A stretch of DNA of 64,000 nt from Sunxiuqinia indica (GTDB lineage Bacteria > Bacteroidota > Bacteroidia > Bacteroidales > Prolixibacteraceae). The stretch is from the NCBI RefSeq assembly GCF_009847015.1, contig NZ_WVEM01000001.1:248001-312000 (forward strand). The letters are read 5' to 3'. Both the position numbers and the translations under genes were made by a program. Positions 40,903 through 50,454 of this stretch are shown here, piece after piece; the first letter of the stretch is position 1; the number at the start of each line of letters is the position of its first letter. A model generated the notes under the pieces. That model searched no databases, had not been told where the DNA came from, and saw nothing but the letters and a program-made list of their open reading frames with translations.

Positions 40903-42048
40903 ATGGTGGCTGAAAGACAAAAACTCGAATACCAATTAAAAAAGATACTTGAAAGTGATCAGTTTTCACGTTCAAATGTGAATACGGTGCTGCTTTCGCT
41001 ATTGTTTAGTGCAACTATTGAAGGGCGAAAGTTGAAAGAAGCCACAATTGGATCAGAGATTTTTGGTAATAGCTACGACCCGGTAAAAAATGACAATAAG
41101 GTTCGGGTTTATGTTCACAATCTGCGAAAGAAACTATCTGCCTATTATGAAACGGAAGGACAAAATGATAAGGTCATTTTTCAGATTGAAAAAGGGCAGT
41201 ACCGGGTTATTTTTAAAGATGTTGAAAAGAAAAAGTCATTATTCAGTAAACCAGGAATTGTTGTCGGTTTTTTAGTTTTAATTCTTTTTTTTATTGTGGC
41301 TTTTTTACTCTTTAGAAAAGAACCTTCAAGTGATTTCTGGGAAGGCTTTTTAGAAGAAAAATTCTCAATAACTGTATTGATTGGTGATCATTTTACCATT
41401 GAATCCAACTTGCCAACAGGAGGATTCGGAACATTCAGGGATTTTTCAATAAACTCAGAGCAAGACTTTTCGCAACACCTGCAGCAACATCCGGAACAAG
41501 CTTCTCAAATGGTTCCCAATCAATATCCATACGTAACGAAAATGGGACCATACAGTGCAAAGATGTTGAGTCTGTATTTTGGAGATCACGAATTATCTTT
41601 TGATTTGTTGTTAAACTCAGAATGGGATAAGTCAAAAATTAATACTGGGAGCCTGGTTTATGTCGGCCAGTTCAAGACCATGGGCTTTTTGAAAAATGTA
41701 TTTACAGATTACTTTCCAAATTATGAGATTATCGGTGGGAAAATAACCCGAAGAGATCTCACCAACAATGACAATGAAACTTTTCAGTCAAGATCAGGGA
41801 AACAGATTGTTGATTATACAATTGTGGCTAAAATGCATGGTCCTGTTAATAATGACATTGTTATGTTTCTTTCTGATAACGATATTGGCGTGATTCGGAT
41901 GGTGGAGTATTTCACAGACAAGGATTCCGTCGCAGCCTTTTATGATCGACAACACTTACTTGAAAAAGATTTTGCGGCTCTTTTTAAAGTCAGTGGCTGG
42001 GAACGGACGGGGTATACCATGGAGTTAATCAGGTTGGATATAAAATAA
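40903..42048 (+). CDS. Membrane-anchored winged-helix regulator with extracytoplasmic C-terminal domain
   Basis: A 381-residue protein with three parts. Residues 1-110 look like an OmpR-type winged helix: IGSEIFGNSYDPVKNDNKVRVYVHNLRKKLSAYY for the recognition helix and VIFQIEKGQYRVIF for the wing. Residues about 117-137 are one membrane span. Residues 140-381 are an extracytoplasmic domain of unknown fold (ITVLIGDHFTIESNLPTGG, VYVGQFKTMGFL, IVAKMHGPVNNDIVMFLSDND). The layout resembles CadC/ToxR one-component receptors. It is divergent from the GH2 gene with nested palindromes between them, so it probably senses a periplasmic ligand and controls that enzyme. The ligand is unknown. Confidence 0.78.
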   Translation: MVAERQKLEYQLKKILESDQFSRSNVNTVLLSLLFSATIEGRKLKEATIGSEIFGNSYDPVKNDNKVRVYVHNLRKKLSAYYETEGQNDKVIFQIEKGQYRVIFKDVEKKKSLFSKPGIVVGFLVLILFFIVAFLLFRKEPSSDFWEGFLEEKFSITVLIGDHFTIESNLPTGGFGTFRDFSINSEQDFSQHLQQHPEQASQMVPNQYPYVTKMGPYSAKMLSLYFGDHELSFDLLLNSEWDKSKINTGSLVYVGQFKTMGFLKNVFTDYFPNYEIIGGKITRRDLTNNDNETFQSRSGKQIVDYTIVAKMHGPVNNDIVMFLSDNDIGVIRMVEYFTDKDSVAAFYDRQHLLEKDFAALFKVSGWERTGYTMELIRLDIK

Positions 42049-42051
42049 GTT

Positions 42052-42558
42052 TCAGTCGCGTAGTTTATTTAGTGGAATCAGGTCAAATTCGGAATGTAGC
42101 AGATTATTTTCTTTGATGTAATTTTTATTAACTATGAATAGTTCGCTATTGAATTTATCTTGAGGGAACGTATTTTTCGCAGAAAAATCCTCGTCATCAA
42201 AATCGGTAAAGTTTAGTTCGCAAGCTGACAGTTCCCACTGTTCTTCATTCATAAAAAGTAGTGGTAGACCGTGTGTACGACAAATAATTGGGCGATGTTC
42301 ATATATCTGACAGGCGTGATCTTTCAGGAAAATACAACTTCCATCAGTAGATTCTTGAAAGTCTATAGGCTCATTTTCAATCTTCATTTTTATTGAATTG
42401 TATTCAACAGGAAAAACATTGTAGTCCATGCAGCATAAATCACAACCTTTTTTGCAGACCATGTGATTTTTATGTGTATCAGATAACTTCTCTGTCAACA
42501 GATCAATCTGATCTTTGAGCTCGTGATAATTGTCAAATTGCTTTTTCATGAGTGGCAA
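42052..42558 (-). CDS. YkgJ-family cysteine-cluster protein
   Basis: A 168-residue cytoplasmic protein of the YkgJ group, thought to bind zinc or an iron-sulfur centre. The cysteines are CKKGCDLCC near residue 36, then CIFLKDHACQIYEHRPIICRTHG near 90; this spacing is the family signature. Function is unknown. It is convergent with the regulator gene, with 3 bases between the stops, and divergent from purL. Confidence 0.88.
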   Translation of the reverse strand: MPLMKKQFDNYHELKDQIDLLTEKLSDTHKNHMVCKKGCDLCCMDYNVFPVEYNSIKMKIENEPIDFQESTDGSCIFLKDHACQIYEHRPIICRTHGLPLLFMNEEQWELSACELNFTDFDDEDFSAKNTFPQDKFNSELFIVNKNYIKENNLLHSEFDLIPLNKLRD

Positions 42559-42694
42559 AAGTAGTCGATTTAATTAGAACCAGTGAAATAAAGAATCTTG
42601 CTAAGTCGTTCAAAAATCTATTAACAATCGCTTCTTATTATTCACATTCAAGCGGTTTTCGACAGGTTTAGACTATTTCTTCTGAAGTAATTTT

Positions 42695-42702
42695 TATCTT
42701 TG
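42695..42702 (+). promoter_or_regulatory. Candidate -7 box of the purL promoter
   Basis: TATCTTTG matches TAnnTTTG and lies 44 bases before the chosen purL start at 42747. That position supports starting at 42747 rather than at an in-frame ATG near 42702, which overlaps the box. Confidence 0.55.
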
Positions 42703-42746
42703 TGCCGTGTTTTACAACATGTCATTTAATCATTAACCGATTCAAT

Positions 42747-45700
42747 ATGATTTTATTCTTTAAAACCCTCCAGAACAGCATTGTAGCCGTTCAAACATCC
42801 GTCTCATTTTCGGATGAAGACATACAAAAACTGAGCTGGTTGTTTGGTGATGCAACCTTGGTTGACCGCGATTTTTTAGAAGGGTATTTTGTAGGCCCAC
42901 GAAAAGAAATGATTACTCCCTGGAGTACCAATGCAGTTGAAATTACCCAAAACATGGGGCTCAATGGTATTGTACGTTTGGAAGAATTTATTGAAGTTCC
43001 TGATCGTTCTGCCGGATATGACCCAATGCTTAAAGCGTTGTATGAATCTTTGGGACAAAACATTTTTGCAATCGACAAGCAGCCGGATCCAATCATTGAA
43101 ATTGATGATATTGCAGCTTATAATGAGCAAGAAGGTTTGGCATTGAGCGAAGATGAAATCAAGTACTTAGAGTCGGTTTCAGACAAGATGGATCGCAAGT
43201 TGACTGATGGTGAAGTATTCGGTTTTTCTCAGGTAAATTCGGAGCACTGTCGTCATAAAATTTTCAACGGATCGTTTATCATTGATGGGGTTGAGCAGGA
43301 AATGTCACTTTTCCAGATGATTAAAAAAACATCAAAAGAAAATCCAAATAAAATTATTTCTGCGTATAAAGATAATTGCTCCTTTGTGCAAGGACCAGTT
43401 GTTGAGCAATTTGCTCCAAAAACGCAGGATAAGCCTGATTATTTTGAAGTAAAAGATATTGAAACTGTACTTTCGTTGAAAGCCGAAACTCATAATTTTC
43501 CAACTACGGTGGAGCCTTTTAATGGTGCTGCAACAGGCACCGGAGGCGAAATTCGCGACCGAATTGCCGGAGGAAAAGGTAGTTTGCCGATTGCCGGAAC
43601 TGCCGTTTATATGACTTCTTATCCGCGAACTGAAGAAGCCCGCAATTGGGAGGAAGCTACTGAGGAGCGTCCGTGGTTGTATCAAACACCTGAAGAAATA
43701 TTGATTAAGGCGTCGAATGGAGCCAGTGACTTTGGAAACAAATTTGGTCAGCCGTTGATTACCGGATCTGTATTGACTTTTGAGCATTTTGAGAATCATA
43801 AAAAATATGGTTACGACAAAGTAATCATGTTAGCCGGAGGTATCGGTTTTGGTGCTAAAAAAGACAGTTTAAAAGATAAACCAGGCGTAGGCGACAAAGT
43901 GGTATTGCTTGGTGGTGATAACTATCGCATTGGAATGGGTGGTGGAGCTGTTTCTTCAGTGGCTACCGGTGAATTTAAAAACGCGATCGAGTTGAATGCT
44001 GTTCAGCGTGCGAACCCGGAAATGCAGAAACGTGCCTACAATGCCATTCGTGCATTGGCCGAGTCAGATGACAACCCAATTATTTCTATTCACGATCATG
44101 GTGCTGGAGGTCACCTGAATTGCCTATCGGAGTTGGTTGAAGAGACTGGTGGTAAAATTGACACAAGCAAATTGCCAGTAGGCGATCCAACTCTTTCACA
44201 GAAAGAGATTATCGGTAACGAGTCGCAAGAGCGCATGGGCTTGGTGATGAGTGAGAAGCATGTTGATTTGTTGAAGAAGATTGCAGATCGAGAACGCTCG
44301 CCAATGTATGTGATTGGCGATACGACTGGTGATATGCAGTTTACGTTCGAAAATTCAAAAACAGGCGAAAAGTCAATTGACTGGCAACTGGCTTATATGT
44401 TCGGTAATCCACCAAAAACAATTTTAACAGATACAACAGAGAAAGCCAATTTTGCTGAATTGGCTTACGATCAGGAAAAAATAGAATCGTACCTGGAAGA
44501 TGTTTTGCAATTGGAGTCGGTAGCATGTAAAGACTGGTTGACCAATAAAGTTGACCGCTCGGTAACCGGTAGAATTGCAAAACAGCAAGGCGCAGGCAAA
44601 TTGCACCTTCCGTTGAATAATGTAGGTGTCATAACTCTCGATTACCAAGGCAAAAGCGGTCTTGCAACAACGATTGGTCATGCGCCCGTTGCAGCAATGG
44701 TCAATGCTGAAAGTGGTTCAATCCTTTCGATTGCTGAGTCGTTAACCAATATTATCTGGGCTCCAATGCCCGATAAGATGAGGAGCGTTTCGTTGAGCGC
44801 TAACTGGATGTGGCCTGCAAAAAATCCCGGCGAAAACGCACGTATTTACAAGGCAGTAAAAGCAGCCAGTGATTTTGCATGTGCTTTAGGGGTAAATATC
44901 CCAACCGGAAAGGACTCCATGTCAATGACTCAGAAGTATAAGAACGATGTGGTTTATTCACCGGGAACAGTAATTATCTCAGCTTCGGGCGAAGTAACCG
45001 ATGTGAAAAAAGTTGTTGAGCCTGTTGCTGTGAACGATGCAAGCAAGCCGCTCTATTATATCGATTTTTCTTCTACTCCCCTGGTTTTAGGAGGTAGTGC
45101 TTTTGGGCAAATCGTAAATAAACTTGGACAAGAAGCGCCAACAGTAGCCGATTCTGCATATTTCTTAAAAGCATTCAATTCCATTCAAAGTTTAATCGAA
45201 GAAGAATTGATCTTGGCCGGACATGATGTTGCTTCCGGTGGATTGATCACAACGCTGCTCGAAATGTGTTTTAGTGACAATGAAACAGGATTGAACCTGG
45301 ATTTAACTGGTTTGGGCGAGAGAGACAGTGCAAAGGTCTTCTTCAACGAAAACCCGGGAATTGTAATTCAGGCAGCTGATTCTGAAGTAGTGGAAGCGAA
45401 ACTGAGCGAAACAGGAGTGAAATTTGTAAAAATTGGACAACCTGCTGAAAAACGAGCTTTTACGATTAAAAACTTCGAAGCTGATTTTGATTTAGATATT
45501 GATTCGTTACGAGAATTATGGTTCAAATCTTCCTATTTGATGGATCGCAAACAAAGTGGCGAAAAACTGGCACTGGAGCGTTTCAAAAACTATAAAAACA
45601 ATAAACTGGACTATGATTTCAAAAACTTTACTGGTAAAGCTGCTGACTATGGTATTGATTTAAACCGCCGAACTCCAAGTGGTGTAAAAGCTGCTATTAT

Positions 45701-46436
45701 TCGGGAGAAAGGAGTAAATGGTGATCGAGAAATGGCATATATGATGTATTTGGCTGGGCTGGATGTGAAAGACGTTCACATGACCGACCTGATCTCCGGA
45801 CGAGAAAACTTAGAGGATGTCAACATGATTGTGTTTGTTGGAGGTTTTTCTAATTCCGATGTTCTTGGATCTGCAAAAGGTTGGGCCGGTGCTTTTAAAT
45901 ATAACGAGAAAGCTCGACAAACTTTAGAAAATTTCTACAAGCGAAAAGATACTTTGAGTTTGGGAGTTTGTAATGGTTGCCAGCTGATGGTGGAACTTGG
46001 CTTGCTCTATCCTGAACACGAAAAAATGCCAAAGATGCTGCATAACGAATCACACAAGTTCGAATCAGCATTCCTAAATGTTGAAATTGCGGAGAATGAC
46101 TCAGTCATGCTGAACTCAATGGCCGGAATGAAACTCGGTGTTTGGATTGCTCATGGTGAAGGAAAATTTAGTTTGCCTTATGCCGAAGATCAATACCATA
46201 TTCCTTATAAATATAGCTATGACTTCTATCCTGGAAATCCCAATGGATCAGATCTCAATACGGCTTCTCTTTGCTCGAAAGATGGCCGCCATTTAGCCAT
46301 GATGCCTCACCTTGAAAGAGCCTTTAAACCTTGGCATTGGCCTTATTATCCGGCCGACCGTAAAAAGGATGAAGTAGCTCCATGGATTGAAGCATTTGTA
46401 AATGCTCGGGAATGGATTAAGAAGTATTCAAAATAG
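42747..46436 (+). CDS. purL: Phosphoribosylformylglycinamidine synthase (single-chain)
   Basis: A 1229-residue enzyme of purine synthesis that turns FGAR and glutamine into FGAM. The N-terminal domain is followed by FGAM synthase cores (SQVNSEHCRHKIFNG near 170, ETHNFPTTVEPFNGAATGTGGEIRD near 245, SIHDHGAGGHLNCLSE near 450). The C-terminal glutamine amidotransferase holds nucleophile C1075 in LGVCNGCQLM and the His in MMPHLERAFKPWH. Length fits the long single-chain form found in Bacteroidota and Proteobacteria. A terminator follows, so it is likely monocistronic. Confidence 0.98.
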   Translation: MILFFKTLQNSIVAVQTSVSFSDEDIQKLSWLFGDATLVDRDFLEGYFVGPRKEMITPWSTNAVEITQNMGLNGIVRLEEFIEVPDRSAGYDPMLKALYESLGQNIFAIDKQPDPIIEIDDIAAYNEQEGLALSEDEIKYLESVSDKMDRKLTDGEVFGFSQVNSEHCRHKIFNGSFIIDGVEQEMSLFQMIKKTSKENPNKIISAYKDNCSFVQGPVVEQFAPKTQDKPDYFEVKDIETVLSLKAETHNFPTTVEPFNGAATGTGGEIRDRIAGGKGSLPIAGTAVYMTSYPRTEEARNWEEATEERPWLYQTPEEILIKASNGASDFGNKFGQPLITGSVLTFEHFENHKKYGYDKVIMLAGGIGFGAKKDSLKDKPGVGDKVVLLGGDNYRIGMGGGAVSSVATGEFKNAIELNAVQRANPEMQKRAYNAIRALAESDDNPIISIHDHGAGGHLNCLSELVEETGGKIDTSKLPVGDPTLSQKEIIGNESQERMGLVMSEKHVDLLKKIADRERSPMYVIGDTTGDMQFTFENSKTGEKSIDWQLAYMFGNPPKTILTDTTEKANFAELAYDQEKIESYLEDVLQLESVACKDWLTNKVDRSVTGRIAKQQGAGKLHLPLNNVGVITLDYQGKSGLATTIGHAPVAAMVNAESGSILSIAESLTNIIWAPMPDKMRSVSLSANWMWPAKNPGENARIYKAVKAASDFACALGVNIPTGKDSMSMTQKYKNDVVYSPGTVIISASGEVTDVKKVVEPVAVNDASKPLYYIDFSSTPLVLGGSAFGQIVNKLGQEAPTVADSAYFLKAFNSIQSLIEEELILAGHDVASGGLITTLLEMCFSDNETGLNLDLTGLGERDSAKVFFNENPGIVIQAADSEVVEAKLSETGVKFVKIGQPAEKRAFTIKNFEADFDLDIDSLRELWFKSSYLMDRKQSGEKLALERFKNYKNNKLDYDFKNFTGKAADYGIDLNRRTPSGVKAAIIREKGVNGDREMAYMMYLAGLDVKDVHMTDLISGRENLEDVNMIVFVGGFSNSDVLGSAKGWAGAFKYNEKARQTLENFYKRKDTLSLGVCNGCQLMVELGLLYPEHEKMPKMLHNESHKFESAFLNVEIAENDSVMLNSMAGMKLGVWIAHGEGKFSLPYAEDQYHIPYKYSYDFYPGNPNGSDLNTASLCSKDGRHLAMMPHLERAFKPWHWPYYPADRKKDEVAPWIEAFVNAREWIKKYSK

Positions 46437-46442
46437 ATTATC

Positions 46443-46473
46443 AAAGGGCTCTTGTGCAAAGAGCCCTTTTTTT
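46443..46473 (+). terminator. Intrinsic terminator of purL
   Basis: An 11-bp perfect stem (46443-46453 with 46459-46469) with loop GTGCA, followed by a run of T, directly after the purL stop. Confidence 0.95.
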
Positions 46474-46571
46474 GCTTAACATGTTCTTATTCAATAGCTG
46501 TTTATTCAATTCATTTACCTTTTTTTGAACGGTGATTCAATAAAAATTGACATATTTGCAATTCGCATCTT

Positions 46572-48611
46572 ATGCAAATGGTTAAAAGAAGTGGGCTTCA
46601 TATTATTTTCCTTTTTATATTTCACCTTGCATTTAGTCAAGATGATGTGGATAGCCTTTTGTCTATTCAGACGGATGTGAGTGCTGAGGAGAAGCTAAGT
46701 CAAATGTTGGATTTTTCGCAGCGCTATGTGCGTGAAGATAGCACCAAATGTCTGGAAGTAGCGAATAAGGCGATTGCTATTACTGATTCGATTAATGCTC
46801 CTTTGTTCGAATCACGGTTTTTATACTTGAGAGGGGAGTGTTACTACTATTATGATAGCTATCCACTGGCTTTAAAAAATTATTCAGAAGCCTTGGAAAT
46901 ATTCCGGCAAATTAATGATGTGCAGAATATTGCAGAGACTTTGAATTCTATTGGCTTGGTTTATTATTACCTTGGAGAATACAATAAGGCCGCAGAAAAT
47001 CTATATCAGGCATTAAATCTTTTTTCAAAGCAAAATTCAGCAGAAGATGAAGCTCGGGTATATTCAAACCTAGCCATGGTTTTTACGAGGATTGGCGACT
47101 TTGAAGAGTCTATACATCATTATGAACTGGCAGCAGAAATTAATGCAAGGGTTGGTAAAAAAACAAGTTTGGCTGTTAATTACAATGGTGTTGGTGTCGG
47201 TTACTATAATCTGGAGCAATATGATTCTTCGAAGGTGTATTACAATAAAGCCTTGTTTTTATTTCGGGAATTGAAAAATAAGAAAAGAGAGGCCATTGCA
47301 CTTAATAATATTGCAAACATCTATCTAAATACAAAAGATAGTATGGAGCTAGCGCTGGATTTTTATGAGAGGGCAGTTGACGTATTTGGTGAGTTGGGTG
47401 ATAGTCGAAGCGAGGCTTTTGCGCTTGAAGGATTGGGTGGCGCTTATCGCGAACTTGGTCAGTATGAAAGTGCGATCAATACATTTTATAAAAGTTTGCA
47501 GCTAGCTGACGATTACGAATATTATTTGAAGCAACTTAATTATCAGGACCTGGCTCTTACCTACGAAGAACAAGGGCGAATTGAAGAGGCCTATCATGCG
47601 TTTAAGATGCATGATCAATATCAGGATACCTTGCGTCAGGAAGAACGTCAAAATCAAGTTGCTGAGCTTGAAAAACAATATGAAACCCAGCAAAAAGAGG
47701 CAGAAATTGAGCGATTAAGCGTATCACGAGAAATTGATCAACTGCAAATAAAGCGTGATAAGGAACTTCGGGCTTTTGGGATTATTTTGATTTTGGTATT
47801 GGTAGCTGCAATATTTTTTGTGTCAGTTGCATACTTAAATAAGAGAAGGATAAATGATCTGTTGCGTTTGAAGAATTTGAAGATTGAAGAACAGCGCAAA
47901 GAGCTTGAAGTATTAAATGCTTCTAAGAATAAATTCTTTTCAATAATTGCACACGACCTCAAAAATCCATTTCACTCCGTAATGGGGTATGCCTATTTGA
48001 TACATAAGGAATATGATCGTTTTTCAGACATTGAAAGAAAGCAATATGCTTCAGATATTTATAATTCAAGCAATTCTATTTCCCGATTGTTACAAAATTT
48101 ATTGGATTGGTCCCGCTCCCAAACGGGCCGATTGGAGTATATTCCGCAGGAACTCAATTTTCGCGATATTTATGAAGGTATTGAACACTTGCTATTGCCA
48201 GTTGCAGCGCAAAAAAATATTCAGTTAATTTCAGAAATGCCTGAACAAGTTACTGTTTATGCAGATCCGATGATGATTGAAACAGTTATGCGAAACTTGT
48301 TGAATAACGCCATTAAATTCACGAATGAAAAAGGACAGGTAAAAACAGTTTTGAAATCAGAAAAGGAGACCGTAACTGTTTGTGTTGAAGATACCGGAGT
48401 GGGAATTAGTCCTGACGACCTGAATAAGCTATTTCAAATTGAATCGAAAGTAAAACGGAGGGGAACCCATGAGGAAGACGGCACAGGCTTGGGGCTGGTT
48501 ATTTGTAGCGAATTTGTCAGGAAGAATGGAGGCCGCATTTGGGGTGAAAGCGTGCTTGGTCAAGGCAGCCGTTTCTATTTTACACTTCCGAGCACTAGCG
48601 GCCATTCCTGA
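46572..48611 (+). CDS. TPR-containing sensor histidine kinase
   Basis: A 679-residue membrane kinase. A signal peptide (LHIIFLFIFHLAFS) leads to an extracytoplasmic array of about six tetratricopeptide repeats (residues 60-350, for example AETLNSIGLVYYYLGEYNKAAENLYQAL). A coiled segment precedes one membrane span near 401-421 (FGIILILVLVAAIFFVSVAYL). The cytoplasmic part has a dimerisation domain with phosphoacceptor H461 in IIAHDLKNPFHSVMGYAYL and an ATPase domain with NLLNNAIKFTN, VEDTGVGIS and GTGLGLVI. No response regulator lies next to it. An in-frame ATG two codons later is an alternative start. The stimulus is unknown. Confidence 0.95.
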   Translation: MQMVKRSGLHIIFLFIFHLAFSQDDVDSLLSIQTDVSAEEKLSQMLDFSQRYVREDSTKCLEVANKAIAITDSINAPLFESRFLYLRGECYYYYDSYPLALKNYSEALEIFRQINDVQNIAETLNSIGLVYYYLGEYNKAAENLYQALNLFSKQNSAEDEARVYSNLAMVFTRIGDFEESIHHYELAAEINARVGKKTSLAVNYNGVGVGYYNLEQYDSSKVYYNKALFLFRELKNKKREAIALNNIANIYLNTKDSMELALDFYERAVDVFGELGDSRSEAFALEGLGGAYRELGQYESAINTFYKSLQLADDYEYYLKQLNYQDLALTYEEQGRIEEAYHAFKMHDQYQDTLRQEERQNQVAELEKQYETQQKEAEIERLSVSREIDQLQIKRDKELRAFGIILILVLVAAIFFVSVAYLNKRRINDLLRLKNLKIEEQRKELEVLNASKNKFFSIIAHDLKNPFHSVMGYAYLIHKEYDRFSDIERKQYASDIYNSSNSISRLLQNLLDWSRSQTGRLEYIPQELNFRDIYEGIEHLLLPVAAQKNIQLISEMPEQVTVYADPMMIETVMRNLLNNAIKFTNEKGQVKTVLKSEKETVTVCVEDTGVGISPDDLNKLFQIESKVKRRGTHEEDGTGLGLVICSEFVRKNGGRIWGESVLGQGSRFYFTLPSTSGHS

Positions 48612-48616
48612 TTCAG

Positions 48617-49165
48617 CTACTCAACTAACATGGCCTTGGACAATTCTTCTGCTTTATCGGCATGCATTATTTCTTTGACAAGCGCAAGGCCAAATTTTAA
48701 AGCAACGCCAATTCCGCGACCCGTGACGATGTTGTCAGAAACGGTCGTCGGATCTTTTAAAACTTCAGCTCCATGTAGTTCATTCTCAAAACCAGGATAG
48801 CAAACAGCCTTCCGTCCCTTCAATATTCCTAAATGCCCAAGCACAAGCGGTGCTGCACATATTGCACCCAATAGTTTTTTCTCGTTATTAAACTGCAGGA
48901 TTTGTTCTCGCAAGCCCTTATGATTATCCAGATTTGTCGCCCCAGGCATTCCTCCAGGCAATACAATTACGTCAATAGTTGAATAATCGAGCTCCGGAAA
49001 TAGGATATCAGTAACGATAGGGATCTGATGGCCGCCTACAACTGTTTTTGTATCGGTCATGGAAACCATAATAACATCCAGCTCTGCTCTTCTTAATACA
49101 TCAACAATGCTTATTGCTTCAACTTCTTCAAATCCGGTTGCAAAATGTACAGCTATTTTTGTCAT
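48617..49165 (-). CDS. DJ-1/PfpI family protein
   Basis: A 182-residue DJ-1/ThiJ/YajL-type protein. IAVHFATGFEEVEAISIVDVLRRAELDV is the family start, DVIVLPGGMPGATNL the middle, and KLLGAICAAPLVLGHLG carries the reactive cysteine in the nucleophile elbow. Family roles include glyoxalase or deglycase activity and oxidative stress protection; which applies here cannot be said. It ends 5 bases from the convergent kinase gene. Confidence 0.94.
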   Translation of the reverse strand: MTKIAVHFATGFEEVEAISIVDVLRRAELDVIMVSMTDTKTVVGGHQIPIVTDILFPELDYSTIDVIVLPGGMPGATNLDNHKGLREQILQFNNEKKLLGAICAAPLVLGHLGILKGRKAVCYPGFENELHGAEVLKDPTTVSDNIVTGRGIGVALKFGLALVKEIMHADKAEELSKAMLVE

Positions 49166-49212
49166 GTCAGTTTCTATTTTTTCGTGATTCGTATTTTACT
49201 TTCGATTAAAAA

Positions 49213-49247
49213 TAAAAAAAATGATCCGCAATTGCGAACCATTTTTT
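49213..49247. terminator. Imperfect hairpin with A/T flanks between sigma factor and DJ-1 genes
   Basis: AAAAAATGATCCGCAA is mirrored by TTGCGAACCATTTTTT with two mismatches. On the minus strand it is followed by a T-rich run, so it may end the sigma factor transcript before the DJ-1 gene. Confidence 0.5.
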
Positions 49248-49276
49248 AACTGATCTAATCATTTTATAGCGATCAA

Positions 49277-49783
49277 CTAGATAGCATATTCTTTTAAAGC
49301 TTTTTCTAATTTTTTTCTTGTAAAGAAAATGCGGCTTTTTACTGTTCCTAACGGAAGGCTGAGTTTGTCTGCAATTTCTTTATATTTATAACCATCCAAA
49401 AACATTTTAAATGGAACTTTATATTCCTTTTCAAGGGCGTTGATATTTTTAATGATTTCTTTAGAACTGTAAAATGAATCCGGCGATGGATAAATTTTGT
49501 CTTTTGAAAACTTTAAATGAAAATCGTTATTTGCTCCATCAAAGGTGCTTTTGGCTTTCACATTCCTTCTGTAGTTATTAATGAAGGTATTTTTCATGAT
49601 GGTATAAATCCACGCTTTAAAGTTTGTGTTCTGCGTAAATTTATCACGGTAAGTAAGCGCTTTCAAAAAGGTTTCTTGTAAAAGATCTTGTGCTTTTTCC
49701 TGATCTGCAGTTAAACTAAGTGCATAATACAAGAGTTTGTCTTGCAGTCCTAAAAGTGCGTTGTTAAATTGAACTTGTGTCAT
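49277..49783 (-). CDS. ECF-type RNA polymerase sigma factor
   Basis: A 168-residue sigma-70 family factor with regions 2 and 4 only. Region 2 is ALSLTADQEKAQDLLQETFLKALTYRDKF then FKAWIYTIMKNTFINNYRR; region 4 is YKVPFKMFLDGYKYKEIADKLSLPLGTVKSRIFFTRKKL with the helix-turn-helix. No anti-sigma factor gene lies beside it, which suggests the Bacteroidota group that regulates housekeeping stress genes, though the regulon cannot be read. A 14-bp palindrome (49836-49849) lies 52 bases before its start and could be a control site. Confidence 0.95.
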   Translation of the reverse strand: MTQVQFNNALLGLQDKLLYYALSLTADQEKAQDLLQETFLKALTYRDKFTQNTNFKAWIYTIMKNTFINNYRRNVKAKSTFDGANNDFHLKFSKDKIYPSPDSFYSSKEIIKNINALEKEYKVPFKMFLDGYKYKEIADKLSLPLGTVKSRIFFTRKKLEKALKEYAI

Positions 49784-49835
49784 GGCAGCGTGTTTTAAAT
49801 GAGTTATTGTTTAGAACAAATATAAATAAACAACC

Positions 49836-49849
49836 CCTTTATATAAAGG
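49836..49849. promoter_or_regulatory. 14-bp perfect palindrome upstream of the sigma factor gene
   Basis: CCTTTATATAAAGG is a perfect palindrome, flanked by weaker outer arms ACCCCT/AGGGGT. It is positioned as an operator or a leader hairpin for the sigma factor gene on the minus strand. Confidence 0.4.
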
Positions 49850-50395
49850 ATTTAGGGGTCTTTTATTGTTCGATTTTATTTATTTGTGATAAAGAAAATT
49901 GATACATGCTGATTATAAGCAGTTAATGTTAAGATACGACATTTACATAAAAATGTTTGACGTTTTGTAGCTGTCGTAAAACAATCTATTTTTATTTGGA
50001 TTAACTATGAATTATTCTTTTCGTTTTGTATTTTAAAATCCTTTCAGAAGATTTTCGTCCCAATTTTTAATGGAAAACTACTATTGTGAATTTTCCATAG
50101 TCTCTTTTTGTGCATCATTTGTTTATCAAAGAACTACCTTCCCATGCTCAACGATCATGCAGAACCTGTGATAATTGTTTCTTTTGGACGCATTGGATCA
50201 CATATTTTGCTGTTTGTTAGTTTGTTGTATTTTGTTGAAGGAGGTTGTTTGTGTATACATGGCACTAATTATTTTGTTTCAATATATCTACAGTCGGGGT
50301 GAGTGTTCTACAAAATGATCGTTTCATTTCTTTTTGTACCATAGTGCATAAAATGCTTGTTGCTTTTCAAAGTGGCTTGGATTAACGACTTTCGG

Positions 50396-50420
50396 ATGTA
50401 GTCAGATATTTCTACATTTG
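50396..50420 (+). promoter_or_regulatory. Candidate promoter and operator of the TonB receptor
   Basis: TACATTTG (50413-50420) matches the TAnnTTTG -7 box, 34 bases before the ATG. It overlaps the right arm of an inverted repeat ATGTAG-N10-CTACAT (50396-50417), so a repressor bound there could block transcription. Confidence 0.45.
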
Positions 50421-50454
50421 CGGCTTCTGATTACTTATTCGTGAACAAATTCAA

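Larger units (their letters stand above)
49784..50454. other. Gene-poor intergenic region before the TonB receptor
   Basis: About 670 AT-rich bases separate the sigma factor and receptor starts. I see the sigma-side palindrome, weak inverted repeats (for example TGGAAAA/TTTTCCA near 50080-50104) and a candidate receptor promoter near 50413. The only long frame (50108-50302) has no family features. No conserved B12-box sequence of a cobalamin riboswitch was found, although the receptor resembles BtuB. Confidence 0.55.

Noticed and set aside
49836-49849. Terminator at the palindrome upstream of the sigma factor gene
   Set aside because: No T run follows on either strand and no gene ends there; an operator or leader role is more likely.
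50108-50302. 64-codon frame in the gap before the TonB receptor
   Set aside because: It has no family features, an odd composition for a coding gene, and no plausible start context; it is likely chance.
49784-50454. Cobalamin riboswitch upstream of the BtuB-like receptor
   Set aside because: I looked for the conserved B12-box bases and the usual GC-rich core; the region is AT-rich and shows neither. A covariance model search would be decisive.
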